A stretch of 64,000 nt of DNA from Eutypa lata (lineage: Eukaryota; Ascomycota; Sordariomycetes; Xylariales; Diatrypaceae): the NCBI GenBank assembly GCA_022661535.1, contig JAKULF010000006.1:4025001-4089000 (forward strand). Reading direction: 5' to 3'. The notes beneath the pieces are model-generated. The model was given only the letters and a program-made list of their open reading frames with translations, was not told the origin of the DNA and did not search any database. Below are positions 11,177 through 21,727 of this stretch, piece after piece; the first letter of the stretch is position 1, and every line of letters begins with the position of its first letter. A program made the position numbers and the translations under genes.

Positions 11177-11850
11177 TTACTTCTTGCTCGTCTCATCCTT
11201 CTTCTTATTCATGCCCGCCAACAGGGCGTTGTTTAAACCCTTTCTCTTGGCGATGTTGACCATCTCCTGCTCCCACTTGGCGCCGTAATAACCGAAGACC
11301 CCATATCCAAACTCGCCGACCAGCTGCCCCTTCCTCATCCAGCCCGGCAGGCCCAGGATGTAAAATAACAGCTCTTGACAGTTCTTGTCTGTTAGTTTGT
11401 CATCCTCCAAGATCTTCTTGGTCCCCTGCTTCGCAGTCACAATGCACCGCTCTTTGTCCGCCCGGTAGTGCGGTACGTGAGGCTCGGGCCAGGAGCCTTC
11501 CAGCAGACCCTTCGTGGTCCCGGCAACCCCGGCGCACTGCAGCATTGGGAGTTAGTAATTATTTCTTTACGAGCATCTTCGCGAAGTCTAGGACTTGTTC
11601 AGGAGCAAATATCTCCCGAATCTAGCCTTTCCAGCAACTTTAAGCCCGAGTCCTAACTAGAAAAAGAAAATAAACAGTGAAAATTACTCACATTCGGGCA
11701 CTGTCCTTCCTGTCGCCGGAACACCCTGTATGCGTATCCGACCTCCTTGCACTGCTCCCCCAAGAGGCAGAAGGGCGCTTTCTTGCCTAGGTTCACCTCG
11801 ACAGTGCGGTTGCACTCCTTGTAGCGCACGCCAGCGATGGTTTGGCACAT
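11177..11850 (-). CDS. Hypothetical protein with a CPNC motif, 172 aa
   Basis: Exons 11850-11692 and 11536-11177 join across a 155-bp intron (donor GTGAGT, branch ACTAAC 17 bases before the acceptor CTGCAG) in phase 0 to give 172 aa. The join creates the CPNC motif at the exon boundary, which could pair with cysteines in YKECNR, PFCLLGEQC or ERCIV to bind zinc; that is inference. The C-terminal half is a mix of hydrophobic helix (ELLFYILGLPGW), a Gly/Tyr-rich segment (VGEFGYGVFGYYGA) and a Lys-rich tail ending KKKDETSKK. No signal peptide. The strong splice signals make this a credible gene even though I do not recognise the family; it looks lineage-specific. Confidence 0.65.
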
Positions 11851-13254
11851 GTCGATGGTTGTTTATGGTGTAAAGGGTATTTTAAGTGTCCGAGTAATAA
11901 AAGGGGAAGTATGATAGTGTCTGTGATACTAAGTCTTGGTACTGGTTGTCAAGCTTGCGAAGAAGGTAAAAACTCTTCGGTCTAAACTATTTCTTCTGTT
12001 GTTTTTCTGGTGTTGGAGATTTCTTTAATCGAAAGACCAGTAGGATACTTATGTGTTTATATAGATAATAGTATCGATTCCAGGAGGACAGTAATGCATT
12101 GACACTAGTTCCATACAATAGGATCGTGTGGTAACAGCCATACTCTGTAGAATGTTTTCTCAAATGCGTTGAATAAAATCATTTACTTTAGACAGTATTA
12201 AGCGTGTTCCTATTGTTAGCCGTCTTTTTTTCTTCATGTTTGGCTGCTGCGAAACCGCCGCATATCCCACTATTATCCCCATTGTTGACTTTGATTGTGA
12301 TAATTAAAATGTAAACCCCTCAAAGCAAAACTATTGCTAACGTATAGTATTATGCTTTATAAAAGCCCGTCAATAACTAAGACTAATAGCTCTAACTTTA
12401 TTGCCTATATTGGTAAAACGTCTAGATATACATACTATTGTCTAGCCCTTTGTGACGAAGGCGGTCGATGAGAATATGTGGAATGCAGAAACAATAGGGG
12501 TATGTGCGTAGGTATATACTAGGTACCTTGGGAATAGGTTGGAAGCTGAAGGAGTAGTTGCCAATCCATACATTCGCTATTATAGATCCGGCATCCTGTC
12601 ATATGGACTACTACTCAATTAGGTCCTTCCCTATCTTCAGCCTAATCTCTTCACCTTATTTTAGACATTCGTAGATGCGCCTCCATCATACCTGTGCCAT
12701 CACAACTATTGATGAACGACCTAATGTAGTTGACATTAAATACGCCGTGGACTCCTTGTTTACTACTTGGAGAAATCAATTTCAGCAAATAATTGCATAA
12801 ACAAATGATGTTTGGTTTAATGAACACGCTGATCTAGATAATGCTGTGCCAGTATAACAAATCCAACTCTGAACTTTTGCACATTTTAAATCTGTTCTGT
12901 AGTTTTACCAAACACAAGGGCCGTTAATATTATCCATGTCGTAGATTGCAATATTTATAATAAAGGCTACAATATAAAATAAACTTTTATTAGATAAGGT
13001 TAAGGTTAAAGTTAAGCGTCATTCTATAAGGCTGCATAGCAATATTTGCGTTGGTTATTTACAGCCAACGTGGAGCAGGTATAATTTACATTAAATAGTT
13101 ATGCATATACGTCTTCACTAATGGCTAACGAGCTGTTTTGGCTCAAGTTTAGCACCCTCGTGGACATATGATGATATTGTTGATCTAGACTTCAGGAGCA
13201 AGCCTGGAAAGGTACAATATACAGTTTCCTCACCCCAATCCGCATTTCAACGCC
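11851..13254. other. AT-rich gene-free stretch
   Basis: Strongly AT-rich, with no open frame of note on either strand and many TA dinucleotides (e.g. 12290-12440, 12880-13010). This is what RIP-mutated or otherwise decayed repeat DNA often looks like, but I could not identify a parent element, terminal repeats or target-site duplications. Confidence 0.4.
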
Positions 13255-13991
13255 TTAGTTAGTCATTCTCTGCAGTTGGATATTAAAAGGACCTTTCTCC
13301 CAACCGAGGTAGATGCGTTGCACGTCGTACCAGCTCTCCTGGCCCAGCATAATCTCGTAGTCGAGTAGCAGGTCAAGCGGGCAATGAGTAGGGGCATTTT
13401 CTCGTAAGCTAGGTTTTCACCAATTCAGTCTCGGGTGCTGAAGCTGAAAGGCTTGAAACACTCTCTATTGTCTTTGCTGAACTTCTCTTCATATAGCGGG
13501 TGCGAAATCGAGACCCAGCGCTGCGGACTGAACGTGTTGGGTTCGAAAAAGTGCTTGGGGTTTCCAAACGTGGTCTATGGTGACACGGAGATGCGGGTCT
13601 GGGAGGCGCAAGTAACTAATCGAAACAAATATCTTCAGGAACAGGATTACGGTGACATACTACCCCTTCTGGAACATACTGGCCTTGGACAAAATCTCCC
13701 AGTGATAGCCGTGGCGTCGCCTCGGCAGCCGGCTGATAGACTCGCGCAGTCTCGTCAATGCAAGCACGCAGGTACTACAGCAGAGCCGTGCTGCGAAAGG
13801 TGATGTCTGCTCTCGCTAGGAAATGCGGATCGGAGCTGCTGGAAAGGAAGATCATACGCTAAAGGGTTATGTGAGAGGTAGAACAAAAGCCCTGATAGCG
13901 CTGATCCCGTGGTTTCGCTGCCCGCGATGACCCTGATGGGCGTCGTGGCTAAGATTTCTTGCTCCGACATTCCGGGTTCTCTCTCATTAGC
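13255..13991 (-). pseudogene. Cytochrome P450 pseudogene, C-terminal half
   Basis: Reading the minus strand from about 13991 to 13255 recovers the C-terminal half of a fungal monooxygenase P450 in broken frames. The I-helix AGSETTGSALSGLLFY is followed by a tag stop where an HNP..Y segment and an intron would be. Next come the K-helix DETAR (ExxR), a substrate-site segment ending YVPEG, PERF-type FSPQRW, the heme region PFSFSTRD-stop-IGENLAYEKM, and a natural-looking C-terminus WEKGPF. The heme-ligand cysteine codon itself is a TGA (13425-13427), and the usual glycine of FxxGxRxC is Ser. Further damage: a TAG inside ALL-stop-YLRACID and frame shifts near 13390 and 13610. The N-terminal half is absent: homology ends where the GGPP synthase fragment begins. 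It cannot make an active P450. Confidence 0.85.
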
Positions 13992-14345
13992 CTCCTCGGC
14001 CTCATCTACCAGATCCGCGACGGCTATATGAACCTCTCTTTCAGGTGTACAGCAACGATAAGGGTACGTACGAAGGCCTAACGAAAGGCAAACTCTCATT
14101 CCCCACAATCCACAACATCGACGCAGACCCGACCAACCGGACGCTCATCCACATCCTGAAGCAGAATACCACGGATATAGAGGTGAAGCACTACGCGGTG
14201 AGATACATAGAGGAGATGGGGAGCTTCCAGTATGCTCGTGAGCTGTTCAGGGTTCTGATTGGGCGGGCGAAGAGGGCGGTGCAAGAGATAGATCAAGGCA
14301 GAGGGTACCTTGAAGGAATACATATCATAATAGATCATTTAAAGG
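13992..14345 (+). pseudogene. Geranylgeranyl-diphosphate synthase fragment, C-terminal third
   Basis: From 13992 the plus strand reads LLGLIYQIRDGYMNL, the second aspartate-rich region of fungal GGPP synthases (normally QIRDDYxNL, here with Asp changed to Gly). After a shift or splice at about 14040 (TTTCAG-GTG) it continues YSNDKGTYEGLTKGK, LSFPTIH, DPTNRTLIHILKQNTTD and the terminal helices, to about 14345. The family makes the C20 precursor of diterpenes and indole-diterpenes by trans-isoprenyl transfer. The N-terminal two thirds, including the first DDxxD motif, are missing, so this cannot be catalytic. The open frame ends at 14404. It lies head-to-head with the P450 fragment with essentially no spacer, which is hard to explain without a rearrangement. 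Confidence 0.8.
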
Positions 14346-14404
14346 TAAATTCAAAGTGCTTTGCGAACCGTACAATTGGTCCCAAAGGGGGTCTAAGACG
14401 TTAG

Positions 14405-14770
14405 TTATCGTTATGCCAAGCTACGCCTCATCGATCAGCATTTTGAGATGAGATATACGTTTATCCGGGGGCTTATACTTCAATATATAGTAGAGAATTT
14501 CCGTTCTACTAATCAATATCTACCTGCACGCCAAGAAGTACATTGTGGCGCTCAGCTACTTTCAAGTATGACCGTGTCCGCCTACACATGGCGGATAGCC
14601 TCTCTAAATACTACTACACTATGCAAGCTCGGCTCATCCTAATGCAGAAGCAGTAAGCAAGGCTGACTTTCACATTGCATAATTGCGAGGGGCAACTTCA
14701 ACGTCCAGTTTTTTCCGTTTCCTACTCTATCCCCCGTTATCTTTTTCTTCTATCCTCCAACTCCCCACCT
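14405..14770. other. Spacer before the Ras-like fusion gene
   Basis: Short frame at 14448-14642 has no motif. The last 60 bases are CT-rich leader (TTTTTCTTCTATCC) in front of the ATG at 14771. Confidence 0.35.
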
Positions 14771-16547
14771 ATGGCTGACCCATTGAGCATTGCAGCATCA
14801 GTAGCTGGTCTCCTCTCATTGTCTGGAAGCCTTTATAATCGAATATCAACTTTTACAGATAGAGTACAGTATGCATCGCAGTCAGCATTCGCCCTACGGC
14901 TAAGCGTTTCCGAAGTGCGACTGGCTCTTACTTCAGTATCCGGGTTGATAGAGTCTTTCATCAATATATCTCCCGAGCGTCGAGCCATGGTCCAACTTGA
15001 TGATCTCATAATGTGCCTAACTCAACTAGTCCTTGTTTTTGATGAATTAGAGAGACTTGTTGGGACCTGGCCAGAAGACATCCAGCTGTAACTTTGGCAA
15101 AGGTGGCGTTTCTCAGGCCAGGATGAAAAGATGATGCGTCTCAGTTTAAGAATTCAGCAACACAAAACATCTATAGGTCTTATATTGAACGTTCTGCAGT
15201 GGTAAGTAAATGTCTTTATGTTCCTCACTGTCAGCGCATGAATCTGAATAATTAGCGAATCCGACATCGAAGCCAAGAAATCTAGAGACTCGCTTCATCA
15301 AATGATGCAAAGAGCCTTAGAAGACAATCAACAGCTCCTAAGCCAGGTGAAGTGGCTTGGAACTAGCGTGGGCAGCATGGCGCATTCTGTTCACACCACT
15401 GAATCAGTTGCGACTACAAAAAACAACACCCACATACTTAGCCAGTCCCGCAGATTCCAACGGTGCAGAGAAAATTAAGTCAACCCCAAATCTCCCACCC
15501 ACGCCACGGGCATCTTTCGATGCCCGACCGTCGCCAAGGCTCAGCTGGTCGCAGAATTCGACTCGCATGAGACCATTTGAGGACGTCCTAGCTAGCTCTT
15601 CTGTGTACGCGAGGGCCCGTAGCCAAGAGTGTGACATCTCCTTTACCAGCAACCAGCCCAAGAGTGCCCTGTGGAGTTTATTATCAGGTCTCAGCTTGAG
15701 TCAAATATCCAGCATCTCAGTTATTGCACTGCCCATATCAATGGCAGATATCGTGAATAGTTCATGGTACAAAGGAAAAGTTCACACCATAACATCAGAA
15801 TACCCCATTATACAACAGCGGCCTGCCTCATCTAGAATTGGAGTTTCTTTTACGAAAGAAACCACAATAAATTTCTCGATGCCAAGCAAAGCATTGCCAC
15901 CCTTACCTAGTGTCCCAGAGTCAGGATTTATGGACACGGCGAAGATTATAAATACATATACAATCGCTATCCTTGGACAAAGTTGGGTTGGAAAGTCGAC
16001 GCTAGCGACGAGAGTAAGTGCCCTCGATAAATCTATTGGTACACCAGAGAGAGATAACATCTATCAGTTCTGCCAGCAATATTTTGAATCGGAATATTAT
16101 CCCACTATTCAAGATGACCTATCCATCTCTGCCTATCTTGATAATGCTCTCTGTCGCATTGATATCTCCGATACTCCCGGTGAAGACGAATATGATATCC
16201 TAGTCCAGGAATCCATCGGCAAAGCCGACGGCTTCATAGTTGCGTACTCAATGCTAGATTTAGACTCTTTCATACGGGCGCAGGCTCTATACCATCGTAT
16301 TACTCGCCAGGAAGGTCATCAATATTCATCCAATGCAATAGTCACCGTCGCTACGAAATCCGACGAGGCAGGTCAGCGAACGGTAACAGAGAGTTACGGG
16401 CGTTGGTTCGCTAGGCATAATGAATGTGCATATCTTGAATGCTCAGCCAAAACAGGAGAGAATGTCAACGCTGTTTTCACTACGCTGGTTAAGGCACTTA
16501 GGGCCAAACCCGCCAAGGGGGAAAATAAGGAATCTATACGGCCTTAA
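14771..16547 (+). CDS. Fungal STAND-type N-terminal domain fused to a Ras-like GTPase, possibly disrupted
   Basis: The ATG at 14771 begins MADPLSIAASVAGLLSLSG, the hallmark of the PigL/STAND N-terminal domain usually found on fungal NLR-like and ankyrin proteins. It continues in frame to a TAA at 15089-15091, beyond which the same frame carries on with family-like sequence (LWQRWRFSG, RIQQHKTSIGLILNVLQ) to a GTAAGT donor at 15202. After the intron 15202-15255 comes ESDIEAKKSRDSLHQMM. A frame change near 15350-15480 (an unproven intron, e.g. 15347-15479, or a frameshift) leads into a long exon to 16547. This exon holds a middle region (SALWSLLSGLSL) and a complete Ras-like domain: P-loop GQSWVGKST (15975-16001), switch I PTI, DTPG (16170-16181), TKSD (16353-16364) and SAK (16443-16451). 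No CAAX box. An NLR-like sensing role is speculation. Confidence 0.65.
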
Positions 16548-17305
16548 ACAGGGGCTTCATCTAGTCCTATGATGGAAGAGGAAGGGGTTGGGGTCAAAAG
16601 GAATCGCATGCCCAAATACAAGCTAGGATAATAATTACATCTCTCAGTAGTTACTTGTGCAGTTCCAGATGCAGAGATGATTCCAAAATATGATGTAGAT
16701 TCAGATGCCGTTTGTAACACAAGTCCGTAGGGAGGCACGTCGGCACCCACAATATTGCGCCCTACCCCCCTGCGCTTTCGTAGTAGACGCCAGCGATGAT
16801 GTTATTGGTTCAAATGTTAGCGACTGCGAGATCCTATCGAGTTCTGCAATATTGCGTACAAAAACGGAACCGTTATTGCTCTAGTGGCAATAACGCTATT
16901 TATACTGCGACATGCAATACTGCGAAGACTGTTATTGTAGATAGTCCATACATCTTTAAGCTGTTCTTGAAAGCCACGGCAAATGTGATATGTCTGCAGT
17001 AATGGTAGGACATTTCGCATGAAACGGTTGATTAAAACAATCTCATATTATGGTGCCCCACGAGGGTTTAGTTTCCGATCTACTTGTCTGAAATAGTATT
17101 AACAAAAGACTCTTTAGCTCTAATATTGCGCATCACTCAGCCATCCTAGAAGGTCTCTCACAGCTGAGCCTTTAAAATAAATAAGCTCCTCGTGTTTACC
17201 CAGTATATTTCAACCTTATATGATGTCAACAACAATCCTACGTATAACTACCTAGATGGAGATAACATTGTAATTATTAGTACTGGGCAATGCTAACAAT
17301 TCGGT
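16548..17305. other. Intergenic (convergent genes)
   Basis: Only motif-less short frames (16796-17020 on both strands). AT-rich; no repeat or RNA gene recognised. Confidence 0.4.
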
Positions 17306-18634
17306 TCACTCATCAACCCGGCAGTCCCTGCCGGCGTCATCCATGTACCAAACACTTGTTTCGTCAATAAGTTCCTCCATAGTGGGCAGTAGATCAGACA
17401 CCAAATCCCAGCGCTCCCTCGAAAAAAAGGAGTGATGATTCCGCCAGAACAGATTCACACGCGCTCTCGTACTCCGTATGCTCGCGACTATCCATCTTTC
17501 GAACCGGTGTCCATCCTTCAAGCGACAGTTAGTCCCCATTTGGAGATAAAAGTATCCTTCTATAGTGCCAGAGTCGTCACCAAATTCCCTATACTCCTTC
17601 AATATGCTAGGCATATTAAAAGACAGGCCTGGTCGGGCTGGGTCTCCGGATGAAAACCAAAGCGAGGTGCGTAAAATACAAGTATATACACCATACAATG
17701 TGCCCTGGGCAGTTGAATAATATGTAAGAGCAGCAAGGTGAGCATCAGTGACCGTCGTGGAAGAGAGCAAATGCTGGGTGGCTTGAAGACCTTGATGGAC
17801 AAGAAGCCGGCGGAAAGCCATGCAATCGTCTGAACGTATGAGCTTGAACTCTTCCTTGCGTTTGTTTACGTGGCGTGTGAATACTTGAACATCTGGTTAG
17901 CATAGTTAGTCCGCATTCAAAGGGGTTCACTACAAGGACCTACAATCAAACATAAGTTCCTCTAATACCCTCCAAACGCAGTACACCTGTTGGTTCTCCC
18001 AAGGTGCGAAACACTTCCAGAATTTCTTGTAAAGACCTCGGCGCGCCCCATCTGCCTCATGCTGGAACGGAACTACTAGTCTCGAGAGTTCATGTATATA
18101 TAATGCCCTGCAGAGCCTTGCTCTCTCTACAGGTGTAATAGGAAGAGAGTCGGACTTGGGCAATAACGGGCTAAGCTTGTTTATGATACTATCAACGAGA
18201 TCCCACACAACTTCATGGAATCTCGACAGTGCCTGGGCAGTATCCAACGTGAAGCCAGAAGGAGGACTGATCGGGTTCATGGCCTGGCCGCGGAGATACT
18301 TTTCAAAGAATCTGATAGCACAATCCTCGTATTCGGCAGTGACCAATGTATCAGTCGGGTTTTCCTTGTAGGCGGCGAGGATCCTCGGCAGCCCGGATGT
18401 TTCATGCTCGGCAGCGAAGCGGGAAACAGCGATAGGAAGAAAATCGGATCCGATTTCGTTGGTGATGACAGCCCTGCAGATTGATGGTAAGTCGTGTATC
18501 AGGCGCTTTCTGATGCTTTTCGAGAGTCCCATTCAATTCGTCAACGAGGGGATGTCAGGAATCTCCTTTACAATCGCTAAGAAGATCTCCAGGGGCACCT
18601 TATCAAAGTATGATTCGGCAGATGTAGAAGCCAT
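17306..18634 (-). CDS. F-box-like protein with an in-frame TGA at codon 34
   Basis: Reading from the ATG at 18634, residues 9-33 give an F-box-like start (FDKVPLEIFLAIVKEIPDIPSLTN). A TGA at 18535-18533 follows, and the same frame continues without shift as MGLSKSIRKRLIHDLP. Exon 1 runs to 17944, then a 51-bp intron (17943-17893; donor GTAGGT, two CTAAC branch candidates, acceptor CCAG), then the last exon 17892-17306. Ignoring the TGA, the total is 425 aa with two long alpha-helical regions typical of fungal F-box proteins that recruit substrates to SCF ubiquitin ligases. No substrate-binding repeats are recognisable. Either the gene is inactivated by a single nonsense change (CGA to TGA fits), or translation starts at the ATG at 18532 and the F-box is lost. 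Confidence 0.6.
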
Positions 18635-20845
18635 TGTGTCGAGGTAGTGGAGCACCAACGTATGTAATGTAGTGTTGGTGAAAAGGGACCATGTAAGAAT
18701 GTGAAGACTCGTTTGAGTTGGGGGGATGCAGGCTGTTAAAGACAAAGATATATTTCGCATATTTGCTACGAAGGGCCCTTAGGAAGAATGTATATTCCAC
18801 GTTGTAACACGGCTTAAATTCCAGCGGCAGGAATTCAGTTTGTACCACCAGTGAGTCAGGCTTTCATTCTCAAAATGTTATGGCAATTACTCGGGATATG
18901 AATCGAAGGTATACCCAGTCTGAATCACGTTGTTGGTGAAGAACATGACGATGAATGTCTGCAATAGCTAACACGTTAATATAACGGCGCTCATTTTGAA
19001 AGAATCTATGAACCACAATAGAGCCACTCTTCTCTATTTTGACTTAGATTTTGTGGCTATAGCCAGCCTGAGATACTTGCTAGATATGCACTTTATTCAC
19101 CAATATCAGAAGTTACTAGGATCGGGCAACTATACCAAAACAATTGCGTTCAGCCACTGGGCTGCCTACCATCAGCCTGAAATGGCTAGCAAAGGATCTT
19201 TTGAGGGCGGATTGCATTAGCTAGAGAATCCTGACCTAGATTCTTTTTCTGTCACGATAGCGAGCGTCTCTAAACCCTGGATATGACACCTTTATGCGCA
19301 CTCCCATCCAAAACCGTATATGACAACGGTGTATTCTATCCCTTAACCACAATGATATAGAACGCATTTCATACATACATACCATGCACTTGAAGTTACC
19401 ATCGTTCAGGCTGAGATTCCTGTGAATCGTTCTGTTCCACCTGCAGAATAAGTCATGGTTTATGTTTGCGGGTTTCCTTATAATACCTAACTTACACGAC
19501 TACACCCACTGAAACGCTTAAAATGAGCGAACCTTGGAGAGCAAGTCCAGCTACTTACGCAGTAAAACTTCCAATAATGAAAAGCAAGGTAGGTAGTTAC
19601 GTCGAAGCTACCAACGACAAGAATCTGCACAAAGCGTGTGGAAAGAAATATTTTAATACCAGTGCCGTACCGTACTGTATCGTGCCGTGCAACTGCATAT
19701 ACCTTATGTAGACGTACATATCTGCCTTCATGGATACTTACATATGTAGTCCAATAGGGCACGCATATATATATCTACCCGCCTGCGTACATCCCTACCC
19801 TACCAAGGTAGGTAGGCAGTCTGCTGCTAGTATACCCCCAGGTATGCAGATGTATGTAGGTCAAGAAGTAGGTCGCATCAGTGGGTGGGCCTAGCCTACT
19901 GGGTAGTAAGTACAACATGGGTTAGGTATCTCTAACTGCCCGCCAGTATGCCAGTCGTCCATACATATAGGTATACATAGATGCGATCGCATCGAATCGA
20001 ATCGCATCGCATCGCATTTCATCTCCTCATCTCGCATGGACCAACCAAAAGCGGTTCTGCCAATGCCAGTTGTCATTGATGAAGCGGTCAGTCGTGGGGG
20101 AGGGGGGTCAATAACAGAACGAACCGACGAGTAGCAGAGGCACAGGTAGCGCGGAATAGTGGGGGTCCCGTGAAGAAAATCAATAAAAAAAATTTGACAT
20201 GGTATTGAGAGGGGCCAACTTGAACACTTACTTTCGACAGGCTGAAAGGAGAAAGAGAGAGAGAGAGAGCGATGGTATAAGAGGAGCCGTTGGCGCCCAA
20301 CACAGACGGGTATTTCTGGCAGTCGGTTTTAACGACTTGTATATGTCCCTGTGGTCGTGATCGTATGGGGGTCCCTTTGCTTTAGTCTCTACGTTTGGAA
20401 GTATTACCTAGAAAATCTTATCGCTTCTCACCTTCTTGGTTTTCATTTCCATTACTTGGTACCTAAGCAGTCAAGTGAGAGTATGGATAGAAACAGACAC
20501 TAACTACTGCTCTAACGACTGGGCAATGGACGAAGCCAGTCCACGAGAAACGCTTTATATTTATATTGTCAACGAGGGCTTGAGGGTGTTGAACGATATG
20601 CTGTACATGTGCTGACATTATGGAACATTCCCAATTCACCCTCTATTACTTGATTGGTTTGTAGGTAGTAAAACAACAAGACGACAACAAGAAGCAAAAA
20701 AACCCGAGCACGATGGATCTCGGGATTTTCAAGGGAAAGGCGATAGACAGGGGAAGAGAAGAGATGACGCGTGTCAACTGAGTGCTATCGAGTATGTTTC
20801 AGTACTCTAAGGCAGCTGCGCCGATCTCGAAGTATCGAGGATGGT
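18635..20845. other. Intergenic with simple repeats
   Basis: No supported gene; frames at 18996-19220 and 19487-19762 lack motifs. Contains TAGG/CCTA patches around 19795-19935, an ATCGC-type repeat (19982-20018) and a GA tract (about 20246-20270). Confidence 0.4.
19982..20018. repeat. ATCGA/ATCGC pentanucleotide repeat
   Basis: Imperfect tandem pentamers, about seven copies of ATCGC/ATCGA, starting TGCGATCGCATCGAATCG. Simple repeat with no visible function. Confidence 0.7.
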
Positions 20846-21727
20846 TCAATCCTCGCCATCACCACCAGCGGTAACGGCTTTCGCAACGCCGTTCTCAACC
20901 TTGGCAGGGGCGTCGACGCCGATCTTACCCTTGAGATCGACGACGCCATTTTCTTCTTCTTCCTCGCCTTCGAGGTCACCTTCTAGCTCGCCTTCTAGTT
21001 CGCCTTCTATTTCGTCCTCAGTTACGTCTTCGTCCTCTCCAACTTCGTCAAGTTCCTCTTCCTCGCCCTCTACTTCACCGTTGTCGACTACGGGAATTGG
21101 GTCGTCATTGACGGGTGCAGTCTTCTGCTTCTTCTTGGGAGGAGCTGGGGCAGCTGGAGCCGGAGCTGGTTCTGCTGGAAAGCTTGCGTTAGTTCGGAAG
21201 GGAGATGAAAAGCTTGAACACGAAACATTGAAGGTGGCAGACTGATATGAAGGTCTAGGCTTTTTGATGAGAATGACCGACTCACCATGAACTCCATTTC
21301 CTACTTTAGGTTCTCCCTCTTCCTCGAGCTCCTCTTCGTCGTCATCATCTTCTTCGACATCTTCATCTTCTTCAGAGTCCTCATACCTGTTGGTCGTTGG
21401 TCAGCCTATGTATGACATCACCGGTTCTAGGCTGCATTCGCCTAAGACCATCACGAGTTGGTGATGGATGCAGAACTGTGAATTGACAACAACACAGAAT
21501 ATATGCTTCAACAGAAATGCCAAGTGGTGATGGCGCGTCGATTGCGATGACAAGGAATCACGATGAACTTGGCGTTCTCAAAGACGACTTGTTTAAAGTC
21601 TAGAGGAATAGGGATTCAATTAGGTTCAAGGGCGGGCTTAAACTTACTCCTCTTCCTCTTCACTCTCATCACTGGGAAGAGCAACAAGCTCTTCTTCCTC
21701 TTCTTGCTTTCTCTTACGAGAAGACAT
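20846..21727 (-). CDS. Highly acidic, low-complexity nuclear-type protein, 169 aa
   Basis: Exons 21727-21648, 21386-21286 and 21174-20846 (donors GTAAGT and GTGAGT, acceptors AACAG and TCCAG) join in phase to 169 aa. The N-terminus MSSRKRKQEEEEE has a basic cluster like a nuclear localisation signal, followed by an Asp/Glu block to about 60. A PAPAPAAPAPPKKKQK linker (second basic cluster) and a second acidic block with repeats of the type EGELEGELEGDLEGEEEEE follow; the tail is less acidic. The composition resembles prothymosin or histone-chaperone acidic tails, so histone binding is a reasonable but unproven guess. No globular domain or CHZ motif is visible. A Ser-rich 134-codon frame on the plus strand (20841-21245) is its antisense shadow. 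Confidence 0.75.

Noticed and set aside
11851..13254. AT-rich stretch considered as a RIP-mutated transposon
   Set aside because: No terminal repeats, target duplications or transposase/reverse-transcriptase motifs found by eye; kept only as an AT-rich spacer.
20841..21245. Ser-rich 134-codon plus-strand frame
   Set aside because: Exact antisense of the acidic repeat protein: Glu codons read backwards as Ser.
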